This document shows positions 10,058-20,036 of a stretch of 64,000 nt of DNA, piece by piece. The notes beneath the pieces are model-generated. The model made no database searches. It was not told the DNA's origin and saw nothing but the letters and a program-made list of their open reading frames with translations. The position numbers and the translations under genes were made by a program. The DNA comes from Pseudomonadota bacterium (GTDB taxonomy: Bacteria > Pseudomonadota > Gammaproteobacteria > Steroidobacterales > Woeseiaceae): contig JADFNS010000008.1 of the NCBI GenBank assembly GCA_022563255.1, positions 20,994-84,993 of the forward strand. The letters run 5' to 3'. Position 1 is the first letter of the stretch; each line of letters opens with the position of its first letter.

Positions 10058-11302
10058 ATGTTAAATCCTGTTGAACTCTTTGTTGGGCTGCGCTATCTCA
10101 GAGCCAGGCGGCGCACGCGCTTCGTGTCTTTTATCACGCTGATTTCCCTGCTTGGGATATCGCTTGGCGTCGCTGCATTGATTGTAATCCTGTCCGTAAT
10201 GAACGGTTTTGAAGGCGAGTTGCGCAGTCGTTTGCTCAGTATGACGGCGCATGGGTCGGTTGCCGGGCACAATGGAGTGACCCGGGACTGGGAAGCGCTG
10301 GTCGATGAGGTTCGGGCAGAACCCGGCGTCAAGGCGGCGGCGCCGTTCATTCAGATGGAGGGGATGATTCGGTCGGGCAGGGAACTGTTTGCCGTCGTGG
10401 TGCACGGTGTCGATCCGGCTTACGAGCGCGAACTGTCCGGCGAAATGATCAACATGATCGAGGGCAGTCTCGAAGTTTTGCAACCGGGCGAGCGCAGCAT
10501 CATCCTGGGCCGCATGCTGGCCTTTGATCTGGGCGCAAGGATTGGCGACAGCGTGGTGTTGCTCGTGCCGAGGCCCGTCGGTGACGGCACGCTGGAAGCG
10601 GTGCTGGAACGTTTCGTATTGCGAGGCGTTTTCGAGGCTGGCGTGCAGGATCACGACAGCGTGCTGGCGCTGGCCCATGCCGACGACGTGGCGGTAATAC
10701 TGGATCGAGGGGATGCGGTGAGCTCGGTTCGTTTTCGCGCCGAGGATGTTATGGCTGCTCCAATGATCGCTCGCGCACTGCAGGCGCGGCTGGGCGACGA
10801 ATTCGTGACGAGCGACTGGACGATCGAGAACGGCAGCTACTTCCGGGCGATCAGGCTCGAAAAAATGATGATGTCGCTGATTCTGTCGCTCATCATCGGT
10901 GTTGCCGCATTCAATATAGTCGCCAGCCTGGTGATGGTCGTGACCGACAAGACGACGGACATCGCGGTGCTGCGCACGCTGGGCATGGCTCCGCAGGGGG
11001 TCGTTAAAATTTTCTTCGTGCAAGGAGCGATCATCGGTTGGGCAGGTGTCGCCATTGGCGTTGCGCTCGGCGTTATTCTCGCCATCAATGTTCCGACGAT
11101 CGTGCCCATATTGGAACAGACTCTCGGCTTCCAGATTATGCCCGGCGACGTTTATTACGTGACTCAAATTCCGTCGGAGCTCGAGTTGCGGGATGTGTTG
11201 GTCATCGCGATCGCTGCTTTCGTCCTGACCTCACTGGCCACGCTCTATCCGGCGCGGCGAGCCGCGCTCGTCAATCCGGCCGCCGCGTTGCGTTACGAGT
11301 AG
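10058..11302 (+). CDS. lolC: Lipoprotein-releasing ABC transporter permease (LolC/E family)
   Basis: LFVGLRYLRARRRTRFVSFITLISLLGISLGVAALIVILSVMNGFEGELRSRLL; FtsX-like C-terminus. C versus E not distinguished. Confidence 0.9.
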   Translation: MLNPVELFVGLRYLRARRRTRFVSFITLISLLGISLGVAALIVILSVMNGFEGELRSRLLSMTAHGSVAGHNGVTRDWEALVDEVRAEPGVKAAAPFIQMEGMIRSGRELFAVVVHGVDPAYERELSGEMINMIEGSLEVLQPGERSIILGRMLAFDLGARIGDSVVLLVPRPVGDGTLEAVLERFVLRGVFEAGVQDHDSVLALAHADDVAVILDRGDAVSSVRFRAEDVMAAPMIARALQARLGDEFVTSDWTIENGSYFRAIRLEKMMMSLILSLIIGVAAFNIVASLVMVVTDKTTDIAVLRTLGMAPQGVVKIFFVQGAIIGWAGVAIGVALGVILAINVPTIVPILEQTLGFQIMPGDVYYVTQIPSELELRDVLVIAIAAFVLTSLATLYPARRAALVNPAAALRYE

Positions 11303-11308
11303 CTCGAG

Positions 11309-12556
11309 ATGGGTTGGAATTTCGAATTCTGGGTTGGTAGCCGCTACGTGCGTTCGCGCAGCGACAATAGTTTTGTGTCCCTGATATCGGCTATTTCCAT
11401 GCTGGGTATTGCGATAGCCGTCACTGTGTTGATCGTCGTCATGTCGGTCGTGAACGGTTTCGAGAGGGAACTCAAAGACCGGTTGTTGGCGATGACGGCG
11501 CACGCAACCATCGAAGATGTGAGCGGCGAGCTTCTGGAGGCCGAAGCACTGATCGATACGGCGCTCCGGAATCCGCGGGTCCTCGCGGCGGCGCCCTATA
11601 TCGACGGTCAGGCGCTGCTCGTCTTCGAAATGCAAATCAGCGGCGTTGAGCTGCGCGGCATCGACCCACAGCTGGAAAATGAAGTCTCCGGTATCGCTAG
11701 CGTCATGCAGGAAGGAGCGCTGACCGATCTGGCTGCGGGGGAGTTCAATATTGTGCTTGGACAGGAGCTGGCGAAAACCCTGCAGGTCGGAATTTCAGAC
11801 AAGGTAACCGTGACGCTGGCACAAGGCAGGGTTACGCCGGCCGGCGTTTTGCCCAGGATGAAGCGTTTTACTGTCAGCGGAATTTACCGCGTCGGCATGT
11901 ATGAATTTGATCGGCGCCTGGCGTTTATCAATATCGGTGATGCCCAGAAACTGTATCGCAAAGCCGGCTCGGTTACCGGAGTACGTCTTGCAGTCAGCGA
12001 TATCTACAAAGCGTCTGAAATCGTCCGCGAAGTTGCACTGGAGAACGGAAAACTGGTGCTGGTCGATGACTGGACGCGCCGCCATGTCAATTTCTTTCGC
12101 TCGATCCAGATTACGAAGTCGATATTGTTCGTCATTCTCCTGATGGTCATCGGGGTCGCGGCGTTCAACATTGTTTCCACGCTGGTTATGGTCGTTAAGG
12201 ACAAGCAGTCCGATATTGCGATTTTGAGAACCGTGGGCGCGCGACCGATGAGCATCCTCAAAATATTCATCGTGCAGGGGAGCATTGTCGGCATCATCGG
12301 AACGCTGTCGGGCGTGGCGCTGGGAATGTTGCTGGCGTTAAACCTCGAAGCGATCATTGGATTTTTCGAGTCGGCATTCGGTATCAAGTTCCTCGCCGCC
12401 GACGTTTATTTCATCAGCGATCTACCCTCCGATCTGCACTACGGCGATGTATTGCGCATCGCCGGTATCGCATTGTTGCTCGCTTTGGTTTCCACTGTTT
12501 ATCCTGCCTGGATTGCCGCAAAAACGGCGCCGGCTGAGGCCCTGAGATATGACTGA
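11309..12556 (+). CDS. lolE: Lipoprotein-releasing ABC transporter permease (LolC/E family), second paralogue
   Basis: FWVGSRYVRSRSDNSFVSLISAISMLGIAIAVTVLIVVMSVVNGFERELKDRLL; paralogous to the preceding ORF. Confidence 0.9.
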   Translation: MGWNFEFWVGSRYVRSRSDNSFVSLISAISMLGIAIAVTVLIVVMSVVNGFERELKDRLLAMTAHATIEDVSGELLEAEALIDTALRNPRVLAAAPYIDGQALLVFEMQISGVELRGIDPQLENEVSGIASVMQEGALTDLAAGEFNIVLGQELAKTLQVGISDKVTVTLAQGRVTPAGVLPRMKRFTVSGIYRVGMYEFDRRLAFINIGDAQKLYRKAGSVTGVRLAVSDIYKASEIVREVALENGKLVLVDDWTRRHVNFFRSIQITKSILFVILLMVIGVAAFNIVSTLVMVVKDKQSDIAILRTVGARPMSILKIFIVQGSIVGIIGTLSGVALGMLLALNLEAIIGFFESAFGIKFLAADVYFISDLPSDLHYGDVLRIAGIALLLALVSTVYPAWIAAKTAPAEALRYD

Positions 12557-13232
12557 TCCCGTTCTTGAATGCCGTGGCGTCGTAAGACGATTCAACGAAG
12601 GCGCATCGACGCTGGAGGTTTTGCACGGTATTGACCTCGCAGTGCAGCGCGCCGAGCGCGTCGCGATCATTGGCACGTCCGGATCGGGCAAGACGACGTT
12701 GCTGCAAATCATGGGCGGTCTTGATAGTCCGGACGAGGGTGAGGTTTTCATCAACGGCACGGCTATGCACGGCGCGGATGAGTCGGTGAAGGGCGACCTG
12801 CGAAATCGGTACATTGGCTTTGTTTACCAGTTTCATCATCTGCTGCCTGAATTCACGGCCGAAGAGAATGTCGCGCTGCCACTGATGATCCGGCGTGAAT
12901 CACGAACTGTGGCGATCGATGCTGCGCGCGAATTGCTCAAACGTGTCGGACTGGGCGAGCGCCTGCATCACAAGCCCGGCGAATTATCGGGTGGTGAGCG
13001 TCAGCGTGCCGCTGTCGCCAGGGCGTTGATTACCCGCCCGCCGCTCGTGCTTGCCGATGAGCCCACTGGCAATCTTGACTCAGGCAATGGCGCGCACGTA
13101 CTGGATCTGATGCTTGAACTGAACGAGGAGCTGCAGACGAGCCTGGTTATCGTGACTCACGACCAGTGTGTTGCGTCGCGCATGGACCGCATACTCGTTC
13201 TCGAAGATGGCGCCTTACGACCGCAGGATTAG
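12549..13232 (+). CDS. lolD: Lipoprotein-releasing ABC transporter ATP-binding protein
   Basis: Walker A GTSGSGKTTLLQ, signature LSGGERQRAAVARAL, Walker B PLVLADEPTGNLD. Confidence 0.95.
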   Translation: MTDPVLECRGVVRRFNEGASTLEVLHGIDLAVQRAERVAIIGTSGSGKTTLLQIMGGLDSPDEGEVFINGTAMHGADESVKGDLRNRYIGFVYQFHHLLPEFTAEENVALPLMIRRESRTVAIDAARELLKRVGLGERLHHKPGELSGGERQRAAVARALITRPPLVLADEPTGNLDSGNGAHVLDLMLELNEELQTSLVIVTHDQCVASRMDRILVLEDGALRPQD

Positions 13233-13756
13233 TCCTGCCGGTCGCGGCGCTGGTTGCGCTTGCGGGTCTTGTAGTCGGAAATCGATCCACGCCAGAGCAG
13301 ATCGAGGACCACATAACCGACCAGCGCGACGACGGCGCCGACGATGACGCAGCCGAGCAGCATCGGTTGCCAGATAGTGACAAATGTGTGCGTGACCCAT
13401 TCCCATGACAGCTCCAGCTCAAACTCCCGCAGCGGTGTGTCCAGCAGACTGCGCCCCAGACGATACGCGAAGTAGTACGTCGGTCCCATCGTCAACGGGT
13501 TGTTAGCCCAGGTTGCCAGCGCGGCTACCGGAATATTCACTCGAAATGCCAGCGCCAGCAGCGCGCTCATCAGCATGTGACCGGGGAAAGGCAAAATAGA
13601 GATAAACAGGCCCAGCGCGAAAGCCGGGACGACGGTGCGCCGTCGGATTCCCCACAAGCGGTGATCGTGCAGCATATGCCGGAACGGCGCCATGAACCAA
13701 AGTTCGCTGAGATGCTGGCGTTTGAACGCAAACTTCCTGAAAAAGCGCCTTGGCAT
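13229..13756 (-). CDS. DUF2062-family membrane protein
   Basis: ALGLFISILPFPGHMLMSALLALAFRVNIPVAALATWANNPLTMGPTYYFAYRLG is characteristic of DUF2062. Confidence 0.85.
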   Translation of the reverse strand: MPRRFFRKFAFKRQHLSELWFMAPFRHMLHDHRLWGIRRRTVVPAFALGLFISILPFPGHMLMSALLALAFRVNIPVAALATWANNPLTMGPTYYFAYRLGRSLLDTPLREFELELSWEWVTHTFVTIWQPMLLGCVIVGAVVALVGYVVLDLLWRGSISDYKTRKRNQRRDRQD

Positions 13757-13776
13757 TGTGCTGCAGTCCGGTTTAC

Positions 13777-16104
13777 ATGATGGGTGCCGACGTGCTGTCG
13801 ATCATGTTTCGTGCCAGCGTACTAGTGCTCGCGGGCGGTCTCGCGGCGCAGCATAGCAGGGTTCCGTTAAGCCCGGAGCAGAGCTTGCTGCTCTTCGCTG
13901 TGCTTGCGTGTTTACTGTTAATTCGCCGCGTTCGCGGCGTCGGATTCGTGTTGCTCGGGTTCGCGCTTTTCATGCAAGCGGGGACCGTCATCGTCGACGC
14001 CCGGCTGGCGCCGAAGTTTGCGGGTGACAGCATGCTCACCCGGGTGCGAATCGTCGATTTTCCCAGGTTCGGCGGCGTTTCGGTCACGATGATCGTTACG
14101 CCGATCGACGATGCGCGCATGCCGGCCCGGTCGCGCGTGAGTTGGTATGAGCCGCCCAAAATGCCCGTTATCGGCGATGTGTGGGAGCTGGAGCTGCGGC
14201 TGCGACGGCCCCGGGGCTATAGCAATCCGGGCGCATTCGATCTGGAAGCGTGGATGTTTCGCGAGAAGATTCACGCTGCCGGTTACGTCGTCAACGGCAA
14301 GCGTAATCGTCTGCTCGAATCTGGAGTGCTGTCCGGGAGGGATGAATTTCGCCTCGATTTCGTGTCGCGGGCACAAAATGCCAGTCGCAATCGTGACGCA
14401 GCGGCGGTGCTTGCGGCGATAGGGGTCGGTGCCCGGCATTTATTGACCCGCGACCAATGGAAGCGGTACGCGGCGACCGGGACCAGCCACCTGATGGCGA
14501 TCTCAGGCCTGCATATTGGCCTCGCGGCAGCGGCGGCGTTCGCGTTTACGGCGTTTTTGTCGGGTGGCCTGCGCCTGCCCGGAAATCATCTCGACCACGC
14601 CATCGTCGGTGGCGTCGTGCTGGCCGTAATGTACGCGTTTGTCTCCGGATTTGGCGTGCCTGCCCGGCGTGCAACGATCATGCTCGGCATCGCGGCGCTG
14701 GCGTTTCTTTGCCGTCGGCGGGCCGATCCGGTGCGCATAGTGGCGCAGGCCGCCTTGGGTGTTTTCCTGTTTGATCCGGTCGCGATCATGGCGCCGGGTT
14801 TCAATTTGTCGTTCGCGGCGGTCATCGTGCTGTTGTGGCTGGCGCGCCGATATTGGCGACCGCTCGCAGGCCAGCGCTGCTTTGCGAAGCTGGTCGGCGT
14901 TGGTCGCCAGTTGTGCGTGATGCAGGGCATGTTATTGCTGGGACTCATGCCGTTGACGATCATGAATTTTCAACGCATCGCTTTTCTTGCGCCGGTCGTC
15001 AATCTGCTCACGGTGCCGATATTCAGTTTAATTACTGTGCCAACGGTGTTGGCGAGCATACTGTCGCGCGATATTCTCACAACAGCAAGCGCTGCCATGT
15101 TGCGCTTTTCTGCGCTGAGCGTCAGCGGTATCGAGGCCATCATTCGTGCGTTCGCGGCGCTGCCGATGGCGGATGTCACGATCGCCGAGATCAGTGCTAC
15201 GGGATGGTGCGTTGTGTTCCTTCCGGCGCTCTGGGTCGTGTTGCCGCGTGGCTGGCCCGGACGCTGGGTCGCGGTATTGGCGGTATTCGCGATCGTGCTG
15301 CACAGACCAGCGACACCCATGCGATCGTGCTTCGATGCGCACATACTCGATGTCGGTCAGGGGCTGGCGGTCGTCGTGCAGACAGCCGGGCATACGCTGG
15401 TCTTCGATACTGGCGCCTCCTATCGCGGCGGCGGCAGTGTTGCGGAACAGGTCGTGCTGCCGTTTCTTCGCCACAAGGGCATCGATACTATCGACTGGCT
15501 TGTGGTTTCGCACGCGGACAACGATCATGCTGGCGGCGTTTCTGCGCTTGCGAGCCAGCTGCGTATCGGCCGCACATTTGCGGGGGAGCCGATACCGGGC
15601 ACGGAACTGGAAATCACAGACTGCGCTGCCGGACAGTCGTGGCGTGCCGACGCTGTCGAGTTTCGTTTCTTGCATCCGCCGCCCGATGTCCGTGGCCGCG
15701 GCAATAACGCATCCTGTGTGCTCGCGGTCATTGCCGGTGAGCACCGCCTGCTCCTGACGGGCGACATCGAAGCAAGAGCGGAGCGACGACTCCTTGTGGA
15801 CGGCAGGTTGCAGCCAGCGGACGTCGTGCTCATCCCGCATCACGGCAGTTTGACTTCGTCCACCCGGGCCTTTGTCGACCGGCTGCGGCCAGGGCTGGCG
15901 ATCGCGGCGGCGGGCTACGGCAATCGCTGGGGATTCCCGAAAGAGCGGGTCACGAAGCGCTGGGAGGATGCCGGAGCGCAGGTTCTCAATACCGCGACAT
16001 CCGGGGCGATCAGTCTGCGAGTGTGCGCTGCGCAGGGGGTTAGCCAGCTGCGTGAGCAGCGCAGGCGGGCGTATCGATTCTGGCGGGATCCGGCGGATCT
16101 GTAA
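13777..16104 (+). CDS. comEC: DNA internalization protein ComEC/Rec2
   Basis: Competence TM domain (SHLMAISGLHIGLAAA), C-terminal metallo-beta-lactamase fold (HILDVGQGLAVVV, VSHADNDHAGGV, LIPHHGS). Confidence 0.93.
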   Translation: MMGADVLSIMFRASVLVLAGGLAAQHSRVPLSPEQSLLLFAVLACLLLIRRVRGVGFVLLGFALFMQAGTVIVDARLAPKFAGDSMLTRVRIVDFPRFGGVSVTMIVTPIDDARMPARSRVSWYEPPKMPVIGDVWELELRLRRPRGYSNPGAFDLEAWMFREKIHAAGYVVNGKRNRLLESGVLSGRDEFRLDFVSRAQNASRNRDAAAVLAAIGVGARHLLTRDQWKRYAATGTSHLMAISGLHIGLAAAAAFAFTAFLSGGLRLPGNHLDHAIVGGVVLAVMYAFVSGFGVPARRATIMLGIAALAFLCRRRADPVRIVAQAALGVFLFDPVAIMAPGFNLSFAAVIVLLWLARRYWRPLAGQRCFAKLVGVGRQLCVMQGMLLLGLMPLTIMNFQRIAFLAPVVNLLTVPIFSLITVPTVLASILSRDILTTASAAMLRFSALSVSGIEAIIRAFAALPMADVTIAEISATGWCVVFLPALWVVLPRGWPGRWVAVLAVFAIVLHRPATPMRSCFDAHILDVGQGLAVVVQTAGHTLVFDTGASYRGGGSVAEQVVLPFLRHKGIDTIDWLVVSHADNDHAGGVSALASQLRIGRTFAGEPIPGTELEITDCAAGQSWRADAVEFRFLHPPPDVRGRGNNASCVLAVIAGEHRLLLTGDIEARAERRLLVDGRLQPADVVLIPHHGSLTSSTRAFVDRLRPGLAIAAAGYGNRWGFPKERVTKRWEDAGAQVLNTATSGAISLRVCAAQGVSQLREQRRRAYRFWRDPADL

Positions 16105-16184
16105 ACACGAAAAAGCACGGCTTTCGGCGAGAATTCTAAAGCCCTACACTGTATATTTCCATTTTCCTCTACGTTCAGGTTGTT

Positions 16185-16799
16185 ATGGTTGAGATCGTAA
16201 AATCCGGCGGCTGGCTAATGTTGCCCATCATCCTGTGTGCGATCATCGCGATGGGAGTTATTCTCGAGCGATATTGGACGCTGCAACAGACCCGGGTACT
16301 GCCGGAAGACCTGACCAGCAAGGTCTGGGGATGGGTCAAGAAAGACCAGCTCGATCAAAAGCAGATCCAGACCCTGCACCAGGGGTCGGCGCTTGGGCAG
16401 ATTCTTGCCGCTGGTCTGGTCAACAGGGATCGTGAACGGGTTGTCCTGAAAGACGCGATCGAAGACACGGGCCGTCATGTGGTGCACGAACTCGAACGCT
16501 ATCTTGAGATGCTGGGCACGGTCGCCGCGATTTCGCCGCTACTCGGGCTCCTGGGTACCGTCATCGGCATGGTCAAGGTATTTGCGGCGATTACGACCCA
16601 CGGTGTGGGCAATCCGACGGTGCTCGCCGGAGGCATAGCGGAAGCGCTGATCACGACGGCCGCAGGACTGACGGTCGCGATTCCGGCGCTGATTGGCTAT
16701 CGCTATTTCCGCACGCGCGTGGATACGCTGGTTATCGAGATGGAAAAAGAGGCCATCAAGCTGGTCGAAGCGCTGCACCGGCGCAGCGAGAAAGGCTAG
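16185..16799 (+). CDS. exbB: MotA/TolQ/ExbB proton channel family protein
   Basis: GTVAAISPLLGLLGTVIGMVKVF and GGIAEALITTAAGLTVAIPALIGY. Confidence 0.93.
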   Translation: MVEIVKSGGWLMLPIILCAIIAMGVILERYWTLQQTRVLPEDLTSKVWGWVKKDQLDQKQIQTLHQGSALGQILAAGLVNRDRERVVLKDAIEDTGRHVVHELERYLEMLGTVAAISPLLGLLGTVIGMVKVFAAITTHGVGNPTVLAGGIAEALITTAAGLTVAIPALIGYRYFRTRVDTLVIEMEKEAIKLVEALHRRSEKG

Positions 16800-16803
16800 G
16801 CCG

Positions 16804-17226
16804 ATGAAGTTAAGCCTGCGACCGAGGACGGAGCCGGAAGTGAACATGACTTCGTTGATCGACGTCGTTTTTCTGTTGCTGATTTTTTTCATGGTATCGA
16901 CGACTTTTGTCAAGCAGTCACAGATTAATATCCGTTTGCCGCAGGCAGACAGTTCCAGGGTTGTTCCTGAGTTGCCGGACCAGATCGATATCATGATCAC
17001 GGAAAAAGGGACGTTTCTGGTCAACGGCCGGGAACTCATCAACAATCGCCCGGAAACGATTCGCAACGCACTGCAACAAGTGGCGGCGGGTCGCAGCAAA
17101 CTACCTCTGACGATCAGTGCGGACGCGAACGCGAAACATCAGCATGTTGTCACGGCGATGGACGTCGCCGGACGTCTGGGGTTTACGCAGATCAGTATCG
17201 CGACGGTCAATGATCCAGCCGAGTAA
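16804..17226 (+). CDS. exbD: ExbD/TolR biopolymer transport protein
   Basis: EPEVNMTSLIDVVFLLLIFFMVSTTF. Confidence 0.93.
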   Translation: MKLSLRPRTEPEVNMTSLIDVVFLLLIFFMVSTTFVKQSQINIRLPQADSSRVVPELPDQIDIMITEKGTFLVNGRELINNRPETIRNALQQVAAGRSKLPLTISADANAKHQHVVTAMDVAGRLGFTQISIATVNDPAE

Positions 17227-18997
17227 TCTAAGAAATGTTGCTAACGTGAAAGAGCGCATCGACCTCGAAATTCGAGTCGTCTACGGTCGCCTGTGGCACT
17301 ACGTAACGCCGCACAAACTGATCGGTTGCATTGCCGTTATTGGGATGGCGGCAACCGCCTTCATTGAGGCCGGGTTGGTTTTCCTGCTGCAGCCGTTGAT
17401 GGACGATGCGCTGGTTGCACAGAATTTGCAGACCGCGAGATGGATTCCTTTCGCATTCATGGCCATATTCGTGTTGCGCGGCATCTCCGGTTTCGCCACC
17501 GAAGCGTCCCTGGGCTGGATCGGCAGGCGCGTTATCAGTGACCTGCGAATCGAGGTATTCGGCAAGTTTTTGACCTTGCCGGTCGGGTTTTTCGCCGCTC
17601 ATGCGGCGGGGCCGTTACTTTCCCGCATGACGTACAACGTCGAAATGGTCGCGGAGTCGGTCACGAGTGTCGTCACGATCGCAGTGCGCGACACATTAAC
17701 CGTTATTGCGGCTTTCGCCGTGATGCTTTATCAGAGTCCGATGCTGACGATTTTTGTCGCAGTGCTGTTTCCGATAGTTGCTCTGATCGTTCGACTGTTG
17801 GGCATCGCATTTCGTCGTTACAGCGCGCGCATTCAGGATTCCATTGGCGAGGTGACGCAGGTCACCGATGAAATTATTCGCGGCAACTGGGTGGTGAAGG
17901 CTTTTGGTGGTTACAAGTACGAGCGCGATCGTCTCGCGGAAGTTGACGACAGGAATCGCCGGCAAAATCTCAAATTGATTCGTGTCCGCTCGTTTGGAGT
18001 GGCGGTGACTCAAGTCGTGTTCGGCATCGGCATCGCACTCGTGATCTATATGGCAAGTCGACAGTCGATCGAAGGCGTACTTTCGCCCGGTCAGTTCATC
18101 TCGTTTTTTTCCGCAATGATGCTCATGCTGCAGCCGGTCAGGCGCATCACCAACGTCAATGCAACCTTGCAACGCGGCGTGGCAGCGGCGGACAGTTTGT
18201 TCATGATCATTGATGAAGACGACGAAGACGATTGCGGCAGCGTTGAGATCGACAAAGTCAAGGGCGACGTCCGTTTCGAGAACGTCACGTTTTCCTATGA
18301 CAAGGAAAATGCGCCGGTCATCGACGGAGTCAGCATCACGCTGGAAGCGGGCACGACGCTTGCGATCGTCGGGCAGTCAGGCAGCGGTAAATCGACGTTG
18401 GTCAGTTTATTGCCTAGATTCTATGAAATCGATGCGGGCGAGATCAGTATCGACGGCGTTTCGATTCGCGACTTTACGTTGGCAAGTCTGCGCAACAATA
18501 TCAGTCTTGTCAGTCAGGATGTCGTCTTGTTCAACGACACCATTCGGAATAATCTCGCCTACGGCCAGTTGCGTTCGCATTCTGAGGAAGAGTTGATGCG
18601 CGCGGCCGAAGCTGCGCACGTACTGGATTTCGTGAACGATCTGCCGAACGGTCTTGAAACCATGGTTGGCGACAGGGGGGTGCTGCTGTCAGGCGGACAG
18701 CGGCAACGAATCGCGATAGGCCGAGCGCTGTTAAAGAACGCGCCGGTGTTGATACTCGACGAAGCGACGTCTGCGCTGGATACGCGGTCGGAGCGTCGCA
18801 TCCAGGATGCGTTGAACGTGCTCATGAAAGACAGGACGACCCTGGTAATTGCTCATCGGCTGTCAACGGTTGAAAATGCGGATCGCATTATTGTTCTGGA
18901 CGCAGGCCGGATCGTTGAGTCTGGTACACACGCCGAGTTGCTGGATCAGGACGGCCATTACGCGGCGCTGTACCGCATGCAGTTCACGGCGGAGTGA
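17210..18997 (+). CDS. msbA: Lipid A export ATP-binding/permease protein
   Basis: ABC exporter; GQSGSGKSTLVSLLPRFYE, LSGGQRQRIAIGRALLKNAPVLILDEATSALD; adjacent to lpxK. Start could also be GTG 17246. Confidence 0.93.
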   Translation: MIQPSNLRNVANVKERIDLEIRVVYGRLWHYVTPHKLIGCIAVIGMAATAFIEAGLVFLLQPLMDDALVAQNLQTARWIPFAFMAIFVLRGISGFATEASLGWIGRRVISDLRIEVFGKFLTLPVGFFAAHAAGPLLSRMTYNVEMVAESVTSVVTIAVRDTLTVIAAFAVMLYQSPMLTIFVAVLFPIVALIVRLLGIAFRRYSARIQDSIGEVTQVTDEIIRGNWVVKAFGGYKYERDRLAEVDDRNRRQNLKLIRVRSFGVAVTQVVFGIGIALVIYMASRQSIEGVLSPGQFISFFSAMMLMLQPVRRITNVNATLQRGVAAADSLFMIIDEDDEDDCGSVEIDKVKGDVRFENVTFSYDKENAPVIDGVSITLEAGTTLAIVGQSGSGKSTLVSLLPRFYEIDAGEISIDGVSIRDFTLASLRNNISLVSQDVVLFNDTIRNNLAYGQLRSHSEEELMRAAEAAHVLDFVNDLPNGLETMVGDRGVLLSGGQRQRIAIGRALLKNAPVLILDEATSALDTRSERRIQDALNVLMKDRTTLVIAHRLSTVENADRIIVLDAGRIVESGTHAELLDQDGHYAALYRMQFTAE

Positions 18998-19001
18998 CGC
19001 A

Positions 19002-20036
19002 GTGAGTGCAGCCTACCGATGGATACACCGCGTGTGGTACGAAGATGCGCCTTTCGGATGGGTGCTGTTTCCGCCGAGCCTCCTGTATCGGGCGCTAATG
19101 ACACTGCGCTCGTTTTTGTACCGCTGCAAATTGATAAGAACGCACAAAGCCGCCGTTCCGGTCATCGTCGTTGGCAATATCACGGCGGGTGGGACCGGCA
19201 AGACGCCGGTTGTGATCTGGCTCGTGAACGAACTGCGTGCCAAAGGGTTCGTGCCCGGGATTGTCAGTCGAGGCTATGGCGGCAGCAAATCGAGCGCAGC
19301 AATGCGCGTCGACGTCGACAGTGATGCGGCCGTGGTTGGCGATGAGCCGGTGCTGCTTGCGAGGCGCGGGCAATGTCCCGTTGCGGTGGGTTCGGACAGG
19401 GTCAAGGCGGCGGCGATGCTCGTCTACGACGGTGTTGACGTCATCGTTGCCGATGATGGATTGCAGCACCTGCGCCTGCAGCGCGACTACGAGATCTGCG
19501 TCATCGACGGCGCGCGAGGACTTGGCAACCGGCTATTGCTGCCGGCCGGACCGCTGCGTGAGCTGCCGTCGCGACTTGAGGAAGTGGATCAGGTGCTCGT
19601 GAACGGGTCGATTGAGAATGCCGGTCCCGATGTGACGACGGCGGAACAGAACGCGATGAGTTTCGAACTGCGCGCGAGCGATGCGGTCCGACTGAACGGG
19701 TCGTTGGCGCGCCCACTGGAAAGATTTTCGGATACGACTGTGCATGCCGTCGCTGGAATCGGGAACCCGCAGCGCTTCTTCGATTTGTTACGCAGCTACG
19801 GCATCCAGGTGATAGAGCACAGTTTTTCCGATCACGCACCGATACCAAAAGCGGAGCTGGAATATCGAGACGACTTTGAAGTCTTCATGACGGAGAAGGA
19901 TGCGGTCAAACTGGGCCGTAAACTGGCCGATAAATTTTGGTATATCCCGGTAGATCTCTCTATGGATTCCGTAAATTCAGCGCCATTGATCGAGCAAATA
20001 GAATCCCGATTGCGCGATTGTCGAGATCGGCGATGA
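19002..20036 (+). CDS. lpxK: Tetraacyldisaccharide 4'-kinase
   Basis: VGNITAGGTGKTPVVIWL, ADDGLQHLRLQRDYEI; GTG start 19002. Confidence 0.95.
   Translation: MSAAYRWIHRVWYEDAPFGWVLFPPSLLYRALMTLRSFLYRCKLIRTHKAAVPVIVVGNITAGGTGKTPVVIWLVNELRAKGFVPGIVSRGYGGSKSSAAMRVDVDSDAAVVGDEPVLLARRGQCPVAVGSDRVKAAAMLVYDGVDVIVADDGLQHLRLQRDYEICVIDGARGLGNRLLLPAGPLRELPSRLEEVDQVLVNGSIENAGPDVTTAEQNAMSFELRASDAVRLNGSLARPLERFSDTTVHAVAGIGNPQRFFDLLRSYGIQVIEHSFSDHAPIPKAELEYRDDFEVFMTEKDAVKLGRKLADKFWYIPVDLSMDSVNSAPLIEQIESRLRDCRDRR

Noticed and set aside
10061-11167. 368-aa minus-strand ORF opposite the LolC/E permease
   Set aside because: His/Gln-rich shadow of a membrane-protein gene.
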